Program-made: the position numbers and the translations under genes
Origin: Leifsonia sp. Root112D2
GTDB lineage: Bacteria; Actinomycetota; Actinomycetes; Actinomycetales; Microbacteriaceae
DNA length: 64,000 bases
Direction of reading: 5' to 3'
Assembly (NCBI RefSeq): GCF_001424905.1
Contig: NZ_LMCU01000001.1
Location: 248,001 to 312,000 of the forward strand
The notes under the pieces: generated by a model
The model's database searches: none
Seen by the model: only the letters and a program-made list of their open reading frames with translations
Told to the model about the DNA's origin: nothing
Shown: in pieces, positions 32,685 through 40,747 of the stretch
Layout of the letters: each line of letters opens with the position of its first letter
Numbering within the stretch: position 1 is the stretch's first letter

Positions 32685-33922
32685 GCGGCGGGCCCGTCGG
32701 ATTGCGTCGGTGCGGCGACGGGCACAGGGATCGGGAGCGTGAGCATCACGGTGGTGCCGACCTCCCTGCTCGACCAGATCGTGACCGTGCCTCCCACATG
32801 CTCGATGCGCTCGTGCACCGAGGTTCGCAGGCCCATGCGGTCGGCGGCGGTCTCGGCCGGCACGAAACCGCGACCTGCGTCTATCACCATCACCGACAGT
32901 TCATCATCGGAGGCCGAGATCGCCACATCGGCCTCGGCCGTTCCCGCGTGCCGCAGCACGTTCACCAGACACTGGCGCACGGCGAGGCCGAGGGCCCTGT
33001 CTTGCGCGGGTGAGAGCGTTGCGACCAGTTCACGATCGCCCGAGACCGCTATCACCAGGCCGTCGTCGCGGCTCTGCTCGATGGCCTTGACGAGCCCGCT
33101 TTCGTGCCAGGCGCTGGCATCCGGATCGTCGACGGTGCCGTGCCGCTCGCTGAGCGTGGCGGCATCGCGCCCGAGCTCGACAAGGTCTCGCTCGATGAGG
33201 GTTCGCAGTCGCGGTGACAACTCACCGGGCACGGATGCCGCCACCGTCACCAACTCGCTCAGCACGGCGTCGTGCAGCTCGGCGGCGAACTCGACCGCGA
33301 GCTCGTGACGCACACTGGATGCGTGCACATCGCGCACCGCCCGGTGGATCAGCGTTTGGGGGGTATGTCGGCCGACGCTCACATAGGCGTCGAGAATCAT
33401 GACGCTCACGAGCACGAGGTAGGCGAGCAGCGAGGTGACGTCGGGAAGAAACGCGCGGTCGGCAAGGTGTGCGGCGATCAATACCGCCACCTCGGCGAGC
33501 GCATAGCCGAGCGTGCTCCACAACACCCCGACAAGCGCGCCGGAGCCCGCACCGCCTATCGCGAGCATGGCGATCACCGGCAGGGCGAAGACGAACAGGC
33601 TGGTCTCGCGATAGCTGGGCGTCTGCGTGAGCAGGGTGAGCGCGTAGAGAAAGGTGCCGAAGGTGCCGACGACGAGGTAGGCGATGGTCATGATGACGGT
33701 GCGCACGCGGCGCAGCACGGCAAGCATGCCGATCATGGGTACGAGCGCGATGACGGTGGGCCACACTCCGGCGCCGCCCTGGGAGGCCATGCCGTTGGCT
33801 GCAGTCAGCAGCACGGTGGCGAGCGCCGCGGCCAGACAGGCGATCCCGCCCCATTGGGACGCGTTGGCGAGGGCGCGACTGTGAACGGTGCGCACCAGAT
33901 GGTTGGGCAGGCCGAACGACAT
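32681..33922 (-). CDS. Sensor histidine kinase
   Basis: A 413-residue protein. It has six or so membrane helices with no large outer sensor domain, then a HisKA_3-like helix FAAELHDAVLSELVTV with the likely phospho-acceptor His. The C-terminal ATPase domain has CLVNVLRHAGTAEADV (N box), VIDAGRGF (G1) and GLRTSVHERIEHVGGTV (G2). The signal is unknown; membrane-embedded sensing (as in LiaS/DesK-type kinases) is plausible. A strong GGAGGAGG Shine-Dalgarno precedes the ATG. It is first of three overlapping genes ending with the LuxR-type regulator. Confidence 0.92.
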   Translation of the reverse strand: MSFGLPNHLVRTVHSRALANASQWGGIACLAAALATVLLTAANGMASQGGAGVWPTVIALVPMIGMLAVLRRVRTVIMTIAYLVVGTFGTFLYALTLLTQTPSYRETSLFVFALPVIAMLAIGGAGSGALVGVLWSTLGYALAEVAVLIAAHLADRAFLPDVTSLLAYLVLVSVMILDAYVSVGRHTPQTLIHRAVRDVHASSVRHELAVEFAAELHDAVLSELVTVAASVPGELSPRLRTLIERDLVELGRDAATLSERHGTVDDPDASAWHESGLVKAIEQSRDDGLVIAVSGDRELVATLSPAQDRALGLAVRQCLVNVLRHAGTAEADVAISASDDELSVMVIDAGRGFVPAETAADRMGLRTSVHERIEHVGGTVTIWSSREVGTTVMLTLPIPVPVAAPTQSDGPAA

Positions 33923-34104
33923 GTCGACGCCTCCTCCCCGATGAGTGCGTGGCGTTGCGCTTCGCAGTTGCGCAGTCGACTACGCGGTCGGCTACGCAGA
34001 GAATTTCTTATCCCCCGCTTGGATTATCGCACCAAGATGGGCGTCTTTGTACCCCGGCGCTGTACCCCATTCGGTGGGGGGCGGGGCGGCTTGCGGGTGC
34101 GCGA

Positions 34105-36240
34105 CTAGAACAGGGTCGGGGCGATCTCGAGGGTGCCCGCGGAGTCGGGTACGGGCGCCGTGAAGCGGGGTCGACCGGCACGCACGGTGCGCACACCGCC
34201 CGTGACCGGGTCCTCCTGTCCACGGGTCAGCCCGTGCCGGGCTATCAGAGGCCGGATGCGCGCCGACAGCCACGCGCGGTACTCCTTCGGCGGGTAGGCG
34301 CCGGCCCCGTACATCTCGCTGTATCGCGCGACCAGCTCCGGGTGCTCGCGCTCGAGCCAGAGCATGAACCACTCCTTCACGCCGGGCCGCAGGTGCATCG
34401 CCGTGTACAGCACGGATGTCGCGCCCGCCTCCTCGATGCGACGCAGCGCCTCATCGAGGTGCGCCTTCGAGTCGGTGAGATACGGGATGATCGGCATCAG
34501 AAAGACGGAGCAGTTGAGCCCGTGCTCGCGCACCGCTGTCACGGTGGCCAGTCGCGCCGAGGTGGACGGCGTGCCCGGCTCGATCGAGTGCTGCAGCTCG
34601 TCGTCGTAAATGGCGATGGACATGGCGAGGTCGACGGGAACGCGCGTGGCGGCATCCGCTATTCGATCGAGGTCGCGGCGCAGCAGCGAACCCTTGGTGA
34701 GAATGCTGAACGGTGTGCCCGAGTCGGCGAGCGCATCGATGATGCCGGGCATGAGCGCGTAGCGGCCCTCGGCGCGCTGGTACGGGTCGGTGTTGGTGCC
34801 CAGCGCCACCGGATGCCTGCCCCAGCTCGGCTTCGCCAGCTCGCGTTGCAGCACCTCGGCGACGTTCACCTTGACGATGATCTCGTTGTCGAAATCTTTG
34901 CCGGCGTCGAGATCGAGGTAGGTGTGGGTGGGGCGGGCGAAGCAATTGTGGCTGATGACGCCGTTGGCGATGAAGTCACCGGTGCCCGTGGTGATGTCCA
35001 TCATGTCGATGGTCTCGCCGAGATCTTCAATCGAGACGATCTGCAGCTTCGCCTCCGACTTGACGGCGGCGCCCTCGATATCGAGCTTGCGGGTGATGGC
35101 CGGGCCAACGAGCGTGAAAAAGCGGGTGCGCATAGGGAGACCGCCAGAAACACGCACATTGCGCACGCCATTCGGATGCGCTGGCTCAAGAACGTGGTCG
35201 ATTCCCAAGGCCGTCATGGCGGATTGAATCTGCTCGAGCACATCCGCAGCCTTGTTCGAAATGCGGAGAACTCCTCGGGAACAGCTGCCTTCGGCATCGA
35301 ATATGCCAGCAAGATATCCGGCGTTCCAATCATCCGATCGCTGCGCAGGCCATCGGATCAGTTCGCTGATGCGGTCGTAGTGAGCGCGCTTCGCCGTATG
35401 AATCGCTTGCATCGGTCTGCGTGTGGCAGACGCCACCGCAAACGGACGGGTTGTCGTTCTGATCCCTTCCGCCTCGAGATACACACGGGAACGGTTGAGC
35501 GCCTCGACGTCGGCCAACGCCAGCCGGAAGCTACTCAGATGGTTGACTCCGCCGTTGGCGCGTCGATAGTCCTTGCGAAAGAGCATGCCATCACCACGGA
35601 TCATGCCCGTCAGGTAGCCGCGACGGTAGTCGGCGTTGAATTGAGCGTGCTGGATGTTCGTGAGCCCGTTGAGGCCGAAGCCCATGAGTTTGTTGTTCGG
35701 TGTCAGGTACGGTCGCTGATGCGCTCCGGACATCGTGCCCTGCACGTGCTTCCAGCCACGCTCGGTGAGAAGACGGTGATCGCCGCTGGTGATGAGTTCC
35801 GTGCCGTCGGCAAGCGTTGTTCGATACGCGCGCTTGCGGGTGTTCCACGAGGCGAGAACCGTGGTCTTCACATAGCGGCGATAGTTGCCGCGCACTTCTG
35901 TGCCGTAAATCTCCTCGCCGACCTCGACCATCCACAGGGGCTTCTGTCGACCGTCACCCATGAGAACCAGCGTCTCGGGGTCTGCGCAGTAGGCACAGGC
36001 ATGGGAGCAGCCACGGTAGGGGTTGATGGTCCAGCCGAAGGGGAGGGCGCTGGCCTTGCTCTTGTTTGCGTTCTTGCCCGTGCCCGGAACCTTGTTCAGT
36101 GCCGACTTGGCGAGTACCTCGTGAAAGGTGATCCCGGCGAATTCGGGGGTGCGCACGCTGCGCACCAGGTTGTTGAGGCGCGCGAGCCCGGGCAGCGCGT
36201 TCTGCTGCTCCTCCCCCAGCTCTTGCCCGCTCCATCTCAC
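34105..36240 (-). CDS. Rv2578c family radical SAM protein containing an intein
   Basis: A 711-residue precursor. The mature radical SAM part is residues 1-84 joined to 433-711. The iron-sulfur motif CX3CX2C is formed by Cys78, Cys82 and Cys433, so it exists only after protein splicing. Later landmarks are RPTHTYLDLDAGKDFD and NTDPYQRAE...LTKGSLL. The product is a cytoplasmic SAM-dependent radical enzyme of unknown reaction, known in actinobacteria as the Rv2578c family (related to SPL-like photoproduct lyases). The GTG at 36240 (RWSGQ) matches the family N-terminus. A perfect LexA-type box lies eight bases upstream of the start, predicting DNA-damage induction; I recall that Rv2578c itself is listed in the mycobacterial LexA regulon. 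Confidence 0.92.
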   Translation of the reverse strand: MRWSGQELGEEQQNALPGLARLNNLVRSVRTPEFAGITFHEVLAKSALNKVPGTGKNANKSKASALPFGWTINPYRGCSHACAYCADPETLVLMGDGRQKPLWMVEVGEEIYGTEVRGNYRRYVKTTVLASWNTRKRAYRTTLADGTELITSGDHRLLTERGWKHVQGTMSGAHQRPYLTPNNKLMGFGLNGLTNIQHAQFNADYRRGYLTGMIRGDGMLFRKDYRRANGGVNHLSSFRLALADVEALNRSRVYLEAEGIRTTTRPFAVASATRRPMQAIHTAKRAHYDRISELIRWPAQRSDDWNAGYLAGIFDAEGSCSRGVLRISNKAADVLEQIQSAMTALGIDHVLEPAHPNGVRNVRVSGGLPMRTRFFTLVGPAITRKLDIEGAAVKSEAKLQIVSIEDLGETIDMMDITTGTGDFIANGVISHNCFARPTHTYLDLDAGKDFDNEIIVKVNVAEVLQRELAKPSWGRHPVALGTNTDPYQRAEGRYALMPGIIDALADSGTPFSILTKGSLLRRDLDRIADAATRVPVDLAMSIAIYDDELQHSIEPGTPSTSARLATVTAVREHGLNCSVFLMPIIPYLTDSKAHLDEALRRIEEAGATSVLYTAMHLRPGVKEWFMLWLEREHPELVARYSEMYGAGAYPPKEYRAWLSARIRPLIARHGLTRGQEDPVTGGVRTVRAGRPRFTAPVPDSAGTLEIAPTLF
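34945..35988 (-). other. Intein with LAGLIDADG homing endonuclease (in radical SAM gene)
   Basis: Residues 85-432 (348 aa) of the precursor. The intein starts at Cys85 (CADPETLVLMGDGR), has the block B GTELITSGDHRLL with the catalytic His, two LAGLIDADG helices (GYLTGMIRGDG near 208 and GYLAGIFDAEG near 308), and ends FIANGVISHN before Cys433. Cys1, the penultimate His, the terminal Asn and Cys+1 are all present, so it should splice. The DNA is visibly poorer in GC than the flanking exteins, consistent with horizontal arrival by homing. Confidence 0.93.
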
Positions 36241-36248
36241 TCATACAT

Positions 36249-36264
36249 TCGAACACATGTTCGA
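36249..36264. promoter_or_regulatory. LexA (SOS) box
   Basis: TCGAACACATGTTCGA is a perfect 16-bp palindrome matching the actinobacterial LexA consensus TCGAAC-N4-GTTCGA, eight bases upstream of the radical SAM start codon. Confidence 0.85.
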
Positions 36265-36345
36265 GTGTTGCGCAAGCGCCGGGTTCGGAGCCGGGCCCTG
36301 TGCGGGTGCCGAGTTCTGGTTCTGTGGCGGGGCGAGATTCGCAAT

Positions 36346-38445
36346 TCAGGAGTGGAGGCGTGGCGCGCCGACGATGCGGCCCGCGCGCATCTCGGCGCGC
36401 TCGCCCTTCCAGCGCCGACGCAGCCAGCGGTCGTGACTCGCCACCACCACCGCGCCGGGGTAGCCGCCCAGGGCATCCTCGAGTTCGGTGGCGAGCGAGA
36501 GCGACAGGTGGTTCGTTGGCTCGTCGAGCAGAAACACGTGCGGCGGCTTCGCGATGATCAGCGCGAGCGCAAGCCGGCGCTGCTGGCCTATCGAGAGAGT
36601 GCCGACGGGACGGTCGACATCGCGGGGCGCGATCAGCCCGAGTGAGCTGAGTGTGGTCGTCTCGGCGCGCCGTTCGCCCAGCGCGCGCTCGTAGATTCGG
36701 CGGGGCGTGGCATCCGGATTCTCGAAGCGCACATCCTGTTCGAGCAGGCCGACGCGCAGGCCCTTGCGCCGGTTGACGGTGCCGGCGGCGAGCGCGAGTG
36801 TGCCCGCGAGAGCCGCCAGCAGCGTCGATTTGCCGGCGCCATTGTGACCGGTGATCAGGATGCGTGATGTCGGCTCGATCGCGAACCGTGCGACATCGAG
36901 GCGGCCGGGGATGCGCGCATCCGTGGCCTGGATGAGCAGGCCGCCCGCCTGCGACCCGGCTCGCCCATCCGTGCGCGGCGTCGACGAAAACGACGGAGAT
37001 TCGGGCTGATTCGAGCCGGATGCCCCCCTTGGTGCGCCCTTTCGGCGCATTTCTCCGTCGTTTTCGACGGCGGGCGCGCGGTCGGCCAGCGCGGTGAACC
37101 CGCCGGGGATGCCCGCGAAGCTGAGCACCGCAGGCGGCTTGCGCACCTGGTTCTGCTCGAGCTCGGCCAGGCGGCCCTGCGCGTTCTTGACCCGACGGCT
37201 GACCTGTTTATCGACCCGCCCACCCAGATTGCCGTAGGACATCTTGTTCCTGTCGGTCATGGCGCGGGCGTGGCTGATGGAGCGCGACGTGACATCCGCC
37301 GCGAACTTCAACTCCTTCAGCTCGTGCTGCTCGTCGGCGAAGCGGCGCTCCCAGCGGGCGCGCTCGTCGGCCTTCGCCGCGAGGTATTCGGTGTAACTGC
37401 CACCGAAGCGGATGCCGTCGCCGCTCGCATCCGCCCCTCGCGTGCCGCGATTGCCGGTGTTGCTGCCTGCGCTGCTCGCTGCGAGCCTGCGGGCCGAGGG
37501 GTCGAGGTCGAAGAGTCCGGTCGCGACCGCGTCGAGGAACGCGCGGTCGTGGCTGGCGAAGATCACCGGACCGCGCCAGGCGATCAGCTGTCGCTCGAGG
37601 AAGGCGGCGGCCGCGTCGTCGAGATGGTTGGTGGGCTCGTCGAGGAGCAGCGCATCCGGACGCTGGAGCAGCAGGGCGGCGAGCGCGAAGCGGCTGCGCT
37701 GGCCGCCGGAGACCTCATCGAGACGACGCTGCCGCGGAATGCCGGCGAGGCCCAGCCCGTCGAGAATCTCGTCGCGTCGCGCCTCGGCACCCCAGACATC
37801 CGCGCGCTCGGCGGCCGCCAGAGCCGCGTCGTACCGATCGGCGGGACTCTCAGTGGGACTGCCGGCGGGACTCCCGGCGGGACTGCCGGCGCGCTTCGTC
37901 GAAAACGACGGAGAAAGACGCGTTTGGGCGCATTTTTGCCGGCCCGGGGCATCCATTTGGGCGCTTTCTCCGTCGTTTTGGTGGGGGTCGGCGGCGAGGG
38001 CAGTCGCGGCATCCGTGAGCTCGCGCTCGATGGCGCGCACCTCGGAGAGGGCCGCTTCGAGCATCTCGTCAAGGGTCGCCGACGGCTCGAACTGCACCTC
38101 CTGCCAGAGCATGCCAGTGCGCGGCGGTCGAGCGAGCGAGCCGCCATCCGCCTCTTCGATGCCGGCCAGCAGCCGCAGCAGCGTGGACTTGCCGACGCCG
38201 TTCTCGCCGATCAACCCGAGCCGCTGGCCGGGCGCGACGGTGACGCTCACATCCGTGAGCACGCGCCGCTCGCCGTACAGGCGCGAGACGCCCGTGACGC
38301 GCAGGTGATCGGATGCCGCGGCCGGCACCAGCGGTGCGGATGCAAGCGGCGCGGATGCAGCGGGCGTAGCGCTCACCAAAGCTGAGGCTGCTGCTGGCGC
38401 CGCTGTCGCTACCGCGGCCGTCGAGGGATATGTCTGCGCAGTCAT
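36346..38445 (-). CDS. ABC-F family ATPase with two in-frame palindrome insertions
   Basis: A 699-residue soluble protein with two ATP-binding domains and no membrane helices. The first has GENGVGKST (Walker A), VSGGQRSRFALAALL and LLLDEPTNHLD; the second has GHNGAGKST, LSIGQQRRLALALI and FLLDEPTNHLS. The linker with KMSYGNLGGRVDKQVSRRVKNAQGRL is the ribosome-facing segment. ABC-F proteins act on ribosomes; those of this shape often give resistance to ribosome-targeting antibiotics. Two copies of element D add about 30 residues each, near residues 153-183 and 459-489. A Ser/Pro/Gly-rich 12-bp tandem repeat follows the first. The start at 38445 is set by AAGGGCGG about seven bases upstream. 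Confidence 0.88.
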   Translation of the reverse strand: MTAQTYPSTAAVATAAPAAASALVSATPAASAPLASAPLVPAAASDHLRVTGVSRLYGERRVLTDVSVTVAPGQRLGLIGENGVGKSTLLRLLAGIEEADGGSLARPPRTGMLWQEVQFEPSATLDEMLEAALSEVRAIERELTDAATALAADPHQNDGESAQMDAPGRQKCAQTRLSPSFSTKRAGSPAGSPAGSPTESPADRYDAALAAAERADVWGAEARRDEILDGLGLAGIPRQRRLDEVSGGQRSRFALAALLLQRPDALLLDEPTNHLDDAAAAFLERQLIAWRGPVIFASHDRAFLDAVATGLFDLDPSARRLAASSAGSNTGNRGTRGADASGDGIRFGGSYTEYLAAKADERARWERRFADEQHELKELKFAADVTSRSISHARAMTDRNKMSYGNLGGRVDKQVSRRVKNAQGRLAELEQNQVRKPPAVLSFAGIPGGFTALADRAPAVENDGEMRRKGAPRGASGSNQPESPSFSSTPRTDGRAGSQAGGLLIQATDARIPGRLDVARFAIEPTSRILITGHNGAGKSTLLAALAGTLALAAGTVNRRKGLRVGLLEQDVRFENPDATPRRIYERALGERRAETTTLSSLGLIAPRDVDRPVGTLSIGQQRRLALALIIAKPPHVFLLDEPTNHLSLSLATELEDALGGYPGAVVVASHDRWLRRRWKGERAEMRAGRIVGAPRLHS
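36980..37070. repeat. Element D inside the ABC-F gene, copy 1
   Basis: The ends CGAAAACGACGGAGA and TCTCCGTCGTTTTCG are exact inverted repeats, about 91 bp overall. It is in frame and encodes a Ser/Pro/Asn-rich stretch between the linker and the second ATPase domain. Confidence 0.88.
37845..37892. repeat. 12-bp tandem repeat in the ABC-F gene
   Basis: Four units related to GGCGGGACTGCC encode PAGSPAGSPTESPAD, directly next to element D copy 2. The unit length keeps the frame. Confidence 0.75.
37898..37989. repeat. Element D inside the ABC-F gene, copy 2
   Basis: AAAACGACGGAGAAAG and CTTTCTCCGTCGTTTT are a perfect 16-bp inverted pair bounding about 92 bp. It is in frame and lies within the first ATPase domain, between its Walker A motif and signature, in the variable arm region. 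Confidence 0.88.
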
Positions 38446-38707
38446 GGAGAACCGCCCTTCGCGAGAGTGTGCTCCGGGCGCGCGCGGCGCCTCGTGGAGC
38501 GGTGGTTCCCACCGGGCGTGGGCAGCCGACACGACACGAGGCCCAACCGCACCGCAGCAACGCGAGCGCAGAACGCGCGGCGCGCCGTGCGGTGCACGAG
38601 AGCGAAGAGTCTTCCTGTCGACTGCGCCACGACACCGGCCGGATCGGCCAGGTCACCGCCGGGCGAATGCCTCGGGCGCGGGACGAAAGGAGTTATCTCT
38701 TCATAGC
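38446..38707 (-). promoter_or_regulatory. Long 5' leader of the ABC-F gene with possible upstream frames
   Basis: Between the predicted transcription start near 38708 and the ABC-F start lie about 260 GC-rich bases with several complementary stretches, for example GCACCGCA and TGCGGTGC. A minimal frame Met-Lys-Arg-stop lies at 38693-38704. Another frame of 62 codons (GTG at 38630) ends in an ATGA overlap with the ABC-F start. Leaders of this kind in antibiotic-response ABC-F genes often work by ribosome-mediated attenuation; that role here is inference. Confidence 0.45.
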
Positions 38708-38714
38708 GGAGACG

Positions 38715-38743
38715 ACACTAACAGCGGATGCCGCGGATGTCCA
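38715..38743 (-). promoter_or_regulatory. Promoter of the ABC-F gene
   Basis: On the minus strand, TGGACA (-35, 38738-38743) and TAGTGT (-10, 38715-38720) are spaced by exactly 17 bases. Confidence 0.55.
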
Positions 38744-38773
38744 GCGATCGACGGCCGCCGTGCCCGCTCAGTC

Positions 38774-38873
38774 GTGCGCATAACTCATGCACATTGGCGG
38801 CGCCCGACGAGAGATCCGCAGGATGGCGCGGGTTGCGCCTCCGCCCGGGCAAAACTGCATGAGTTATGCGCAC
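38774..38873. repeat. Palindrome with 18-bp perfect terminal inverted repeats
   Basis: GTGCGCATAACTCATGCA at 38774-38791 is repeated inverted at 38856-38873 around a 64-base GC-rich core. The layout resembles element B (TTATGCGCA-type ends), but the internal word differs. Confidence 0.8.
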
Positions 38874-38898
38874 GGCGGCGCTTGCCGTGCGGCCGAGG

Positions 38899-38947
38899 CG
38901 TCTCGATACGCCGGCTCGCTTCGCTCGCGCGGCTACTCGACCAGCGG
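38899..38947. repeat. Element C
   Basis: GTCTCGATACGCCGGCTCGCTTCGCTCGCGCGGCTACTCGACCAGCGG-type hairpin unit, 19 bp beyond the L,D-transpeptidase stop codon; possible terminator. Confidence 0.7.
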
Positions 38948-38965
38948 AACTCGTGGGAAGAGCGT

Positions 38966-39721
38966 TCAGCCGATGGTGATCGGGGTGCCGAGCGGGAGCA
39001 ATTTCGCCAGCTCGGTGATGTCGGGGTTCGCCAGCCGGATGCATCCGTGGCTCGCCGCCTTGCCGATGCTCGCCGCATCGTCGGTGCCGTGCAGCCCGAT
39101 CTGGCCGGGGCCGCCGCCGAAGCTGGTCAGAGCATCCGAGAACGCGGAGAGGCCGAACGCATAGGGGCCATAACCGGCGTTGGTCGGCGCCAGCAGCTCG
39201 GTGATGTAGAAGGATCCGTGCGGGGTGGGCGTGCCGCCGGTACCCGTGGCGACCGTGAACGTCTTCACCAGCGCGCCGTGCTTGTAGAGCGCGAGGGTGC
39301 GGTTCTCCGTCGACGCCTTCAGGCTGTACGCGAGCGTGTGCAGGGTGACGGCAGCAGCCTTGATCCAGCCCGTACTGCCATTGGGGCGCTGCGCAAGGTG
39401 CACCTGCAGCCACGACCCCTTCGTGGCCGCGACGAGCAGAACGAGCGGCGCGCCCGAGGGCTGCGGATTGCTGAGCGTCTCGGTAGCCGTGCCATCCGGC
39501 GCCGAGTAGACGGCAAGCTGCGCCGCGTTCGCGGTCGCCGACATTCCCGCCGACGGCGGGGACGGTGCGACGGTCGGTGTCGACGCGAGAGACGGTGAAT
39601 GAGACACCGGATGCTGTGCAGCCGTGCTCGCAGGAGCGGCGGCGGTCGTGCATCCGGTCAGGAATGCGACAACGAGCAGAGCGCCGATGCCGAGGGCAGC
39701 GCTGAGACGACGCGTTGTCAT
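38966..39721 (-). CDS. L,D-transpeptidase (YkuD domain) lipoprotein
   Basis: A 251-residue protein with a signal peptide and lipobox FLTGC (Cys24), a Ser/Pro/Thr-rich spacer, and a C-terminal YkuD catalytic domain. The active-site block is IGLHGTDDAASIGKAASHGCIRL with catalytic Cys227. A short SH3-like part precedes it (LQVHLAQRPNGSTGWIKAAAV). It is predicted to make 3-3 cross-links in, or attach proteins to, peptidoglycan outside the membrane. It is 14 bp downstream of the secreted protein gene and probably in the same operon. Confidence 0.92.
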   Translation of the reverse strand: MTTRRLSAALGIGALLVVAFLTGCTTAAAPASTAAQHPVSHSPSLASTPTVAPSPPSAGMSATANAAQLAVYSAPDGTATETLSNPQPSGAPLVLLVAATKGSWLQVHLAQRPNGSTGWIKAAAVTLHTLAYSLKASTENRTLALYKHGALVKTFTVATGTGGTPTPHGSFYITELLAPTNAGYGPYAFGLSAFSDALTSFGGGPGQIGLHGTDDAASIGKAASHGCIRLANPDITELAKLLPLGTPITIG

Positions 39722-39735
39722 GCGGCTTGCCTCGG

Positions 39736-40569
39736 CTAGCCGGTGAAGGTGGCCGGGCTTCTGACCGGGGTGGCCGGAGCGGCGGGTGTCGCGGGAGCGG
39801 CCGGCTTGGCGACAATCGGGTCGCCGACTGTGACGGTCATCTCCGCGGAGTAGATGCTGTACGTCGCATTGTTCGCACCGAGACCGTAGACGCCGGGGCC
39901 GGGCGCAGTTCCGTTGCCCAACTTGAAGTGCGTCACATACGCCGCGTTCCAGTTGCAGATCGCGGTCGCGACACCACCCACATCGGCCGTCACGGTGGCG
40001 CAGGTGCCACCGAAACCGGAGTCGCGGTTGTACATGCCGACATCCACGCTGTCACCCGGGGTAAAGCCGCTGAAAGTCACCTTCAGGCCAGGGCCAGTGA
40101 TCTGCGAAACGGTCAGACGAGCCTGTGTCGGAGCCGGAGTCGGGGTCGCGACAACGGTGATGTCAGCGGAGGCCGACAGGTGCGTGACACCGTCGGTGAC
40201 GAGGAGCGTGTGCTTTCCCAGCGAGCCGCCACCGGGCGTGGTGAAGTGCAGCCAGCCGAACGGCGCCGAGAAGGACCCGGTGGCATCCGCCTGCAGGGGG
40301 CCGACCAACTGGTTCGAAACATTCGTGCCATCGAGCAGGAAGGTCAGCGGGGCGCCCGCGCTGAAGCCTGTACCGGAGGTCGCGGTGAACTGCCCATACG
40401 GGCTGGCCGTGGTCGCGCTCAGCGTGATCGTGGGCGCCGGCGCGGCGTTGGCCGCGAGCGGACCTCCGACGGAAAGCACCGCGGCGACAAGGCCGGCGGT
40501 GACGAACAGTAGCGGGCGCCTACGCCGGCGGCTGACGGATGGACGGACGGCGATCTGGTCAATCGACAC
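39736..40569 (-). CDS. Secreted protein of unknown function
   Basis: A 277-residue protein with a long basic N-region (SVSRRRRRPLLFVTAGLVAAVLSVGGPLAANA) and signal-peptidase site after ANAAPA. Two Ig-like beta-rich modules follow, with phrases such as GTGFSAGAPLTFLLDG and FSGFTPGDSVDVGMYNRDSG, and a Pro/Ala-rich tail (AAPATPAAPATP). No sorting motif or membrane helix is found at the C-terminus, so it is probably released or bound non-covalently to the wall. The start is the GTG at 40569, with AAGGA six bases upstream. It is followed at once by the L,D-transpeptidase, suggesting a wall-related role. Confidence 0.72.
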   Translation of the reverse strand: MSIDQIAVRPSVSRRRRRPLLFVTAGLVAAVLSVGGPLAANAAPAPTITLSATTASPYGQFTATSGTGFSAGAPLTFLLDGTNVSNQLVGPLQADATGSFSAPFGWLHFTTPGGGSLGKHTLLVTDGVTHLSASADITVVATPTPAPTQARLTVSQITGPGLKVTFSGFTPGDSVDVGMYNRDSGFGGTCATVTADVGGVATAICNWNAAYVTHFKLGNGTAPGPGVYGLGANNATYSIYSAEMTVTVGDPIVAKPAAPATPAAPATPVRSPATFTG

Positions 40570-40747
40570 AGGGAATCCTTCGGGAGGGCTGACGAGAAAG
40601 AAATCGAGGTATGGAAGCCACGAACGATGCTGTGACTCACAGGATTTCCTGCTGAGGGTGCAATCGGTAGCACGAGCGTACAGCACCGTGCGCGCCCCAC
40701 ATTGCCGCATCCCGCGCGCGTGCCATCTATTGGGGGTGCGCGGTGGG

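Noticed and set aside
33949..36645. Long plus-strand open frame opposite the radical SAM gene
   Set aside because: It is the complement of a gene with clear motifs and an intein; its own product has no recognisable domain.
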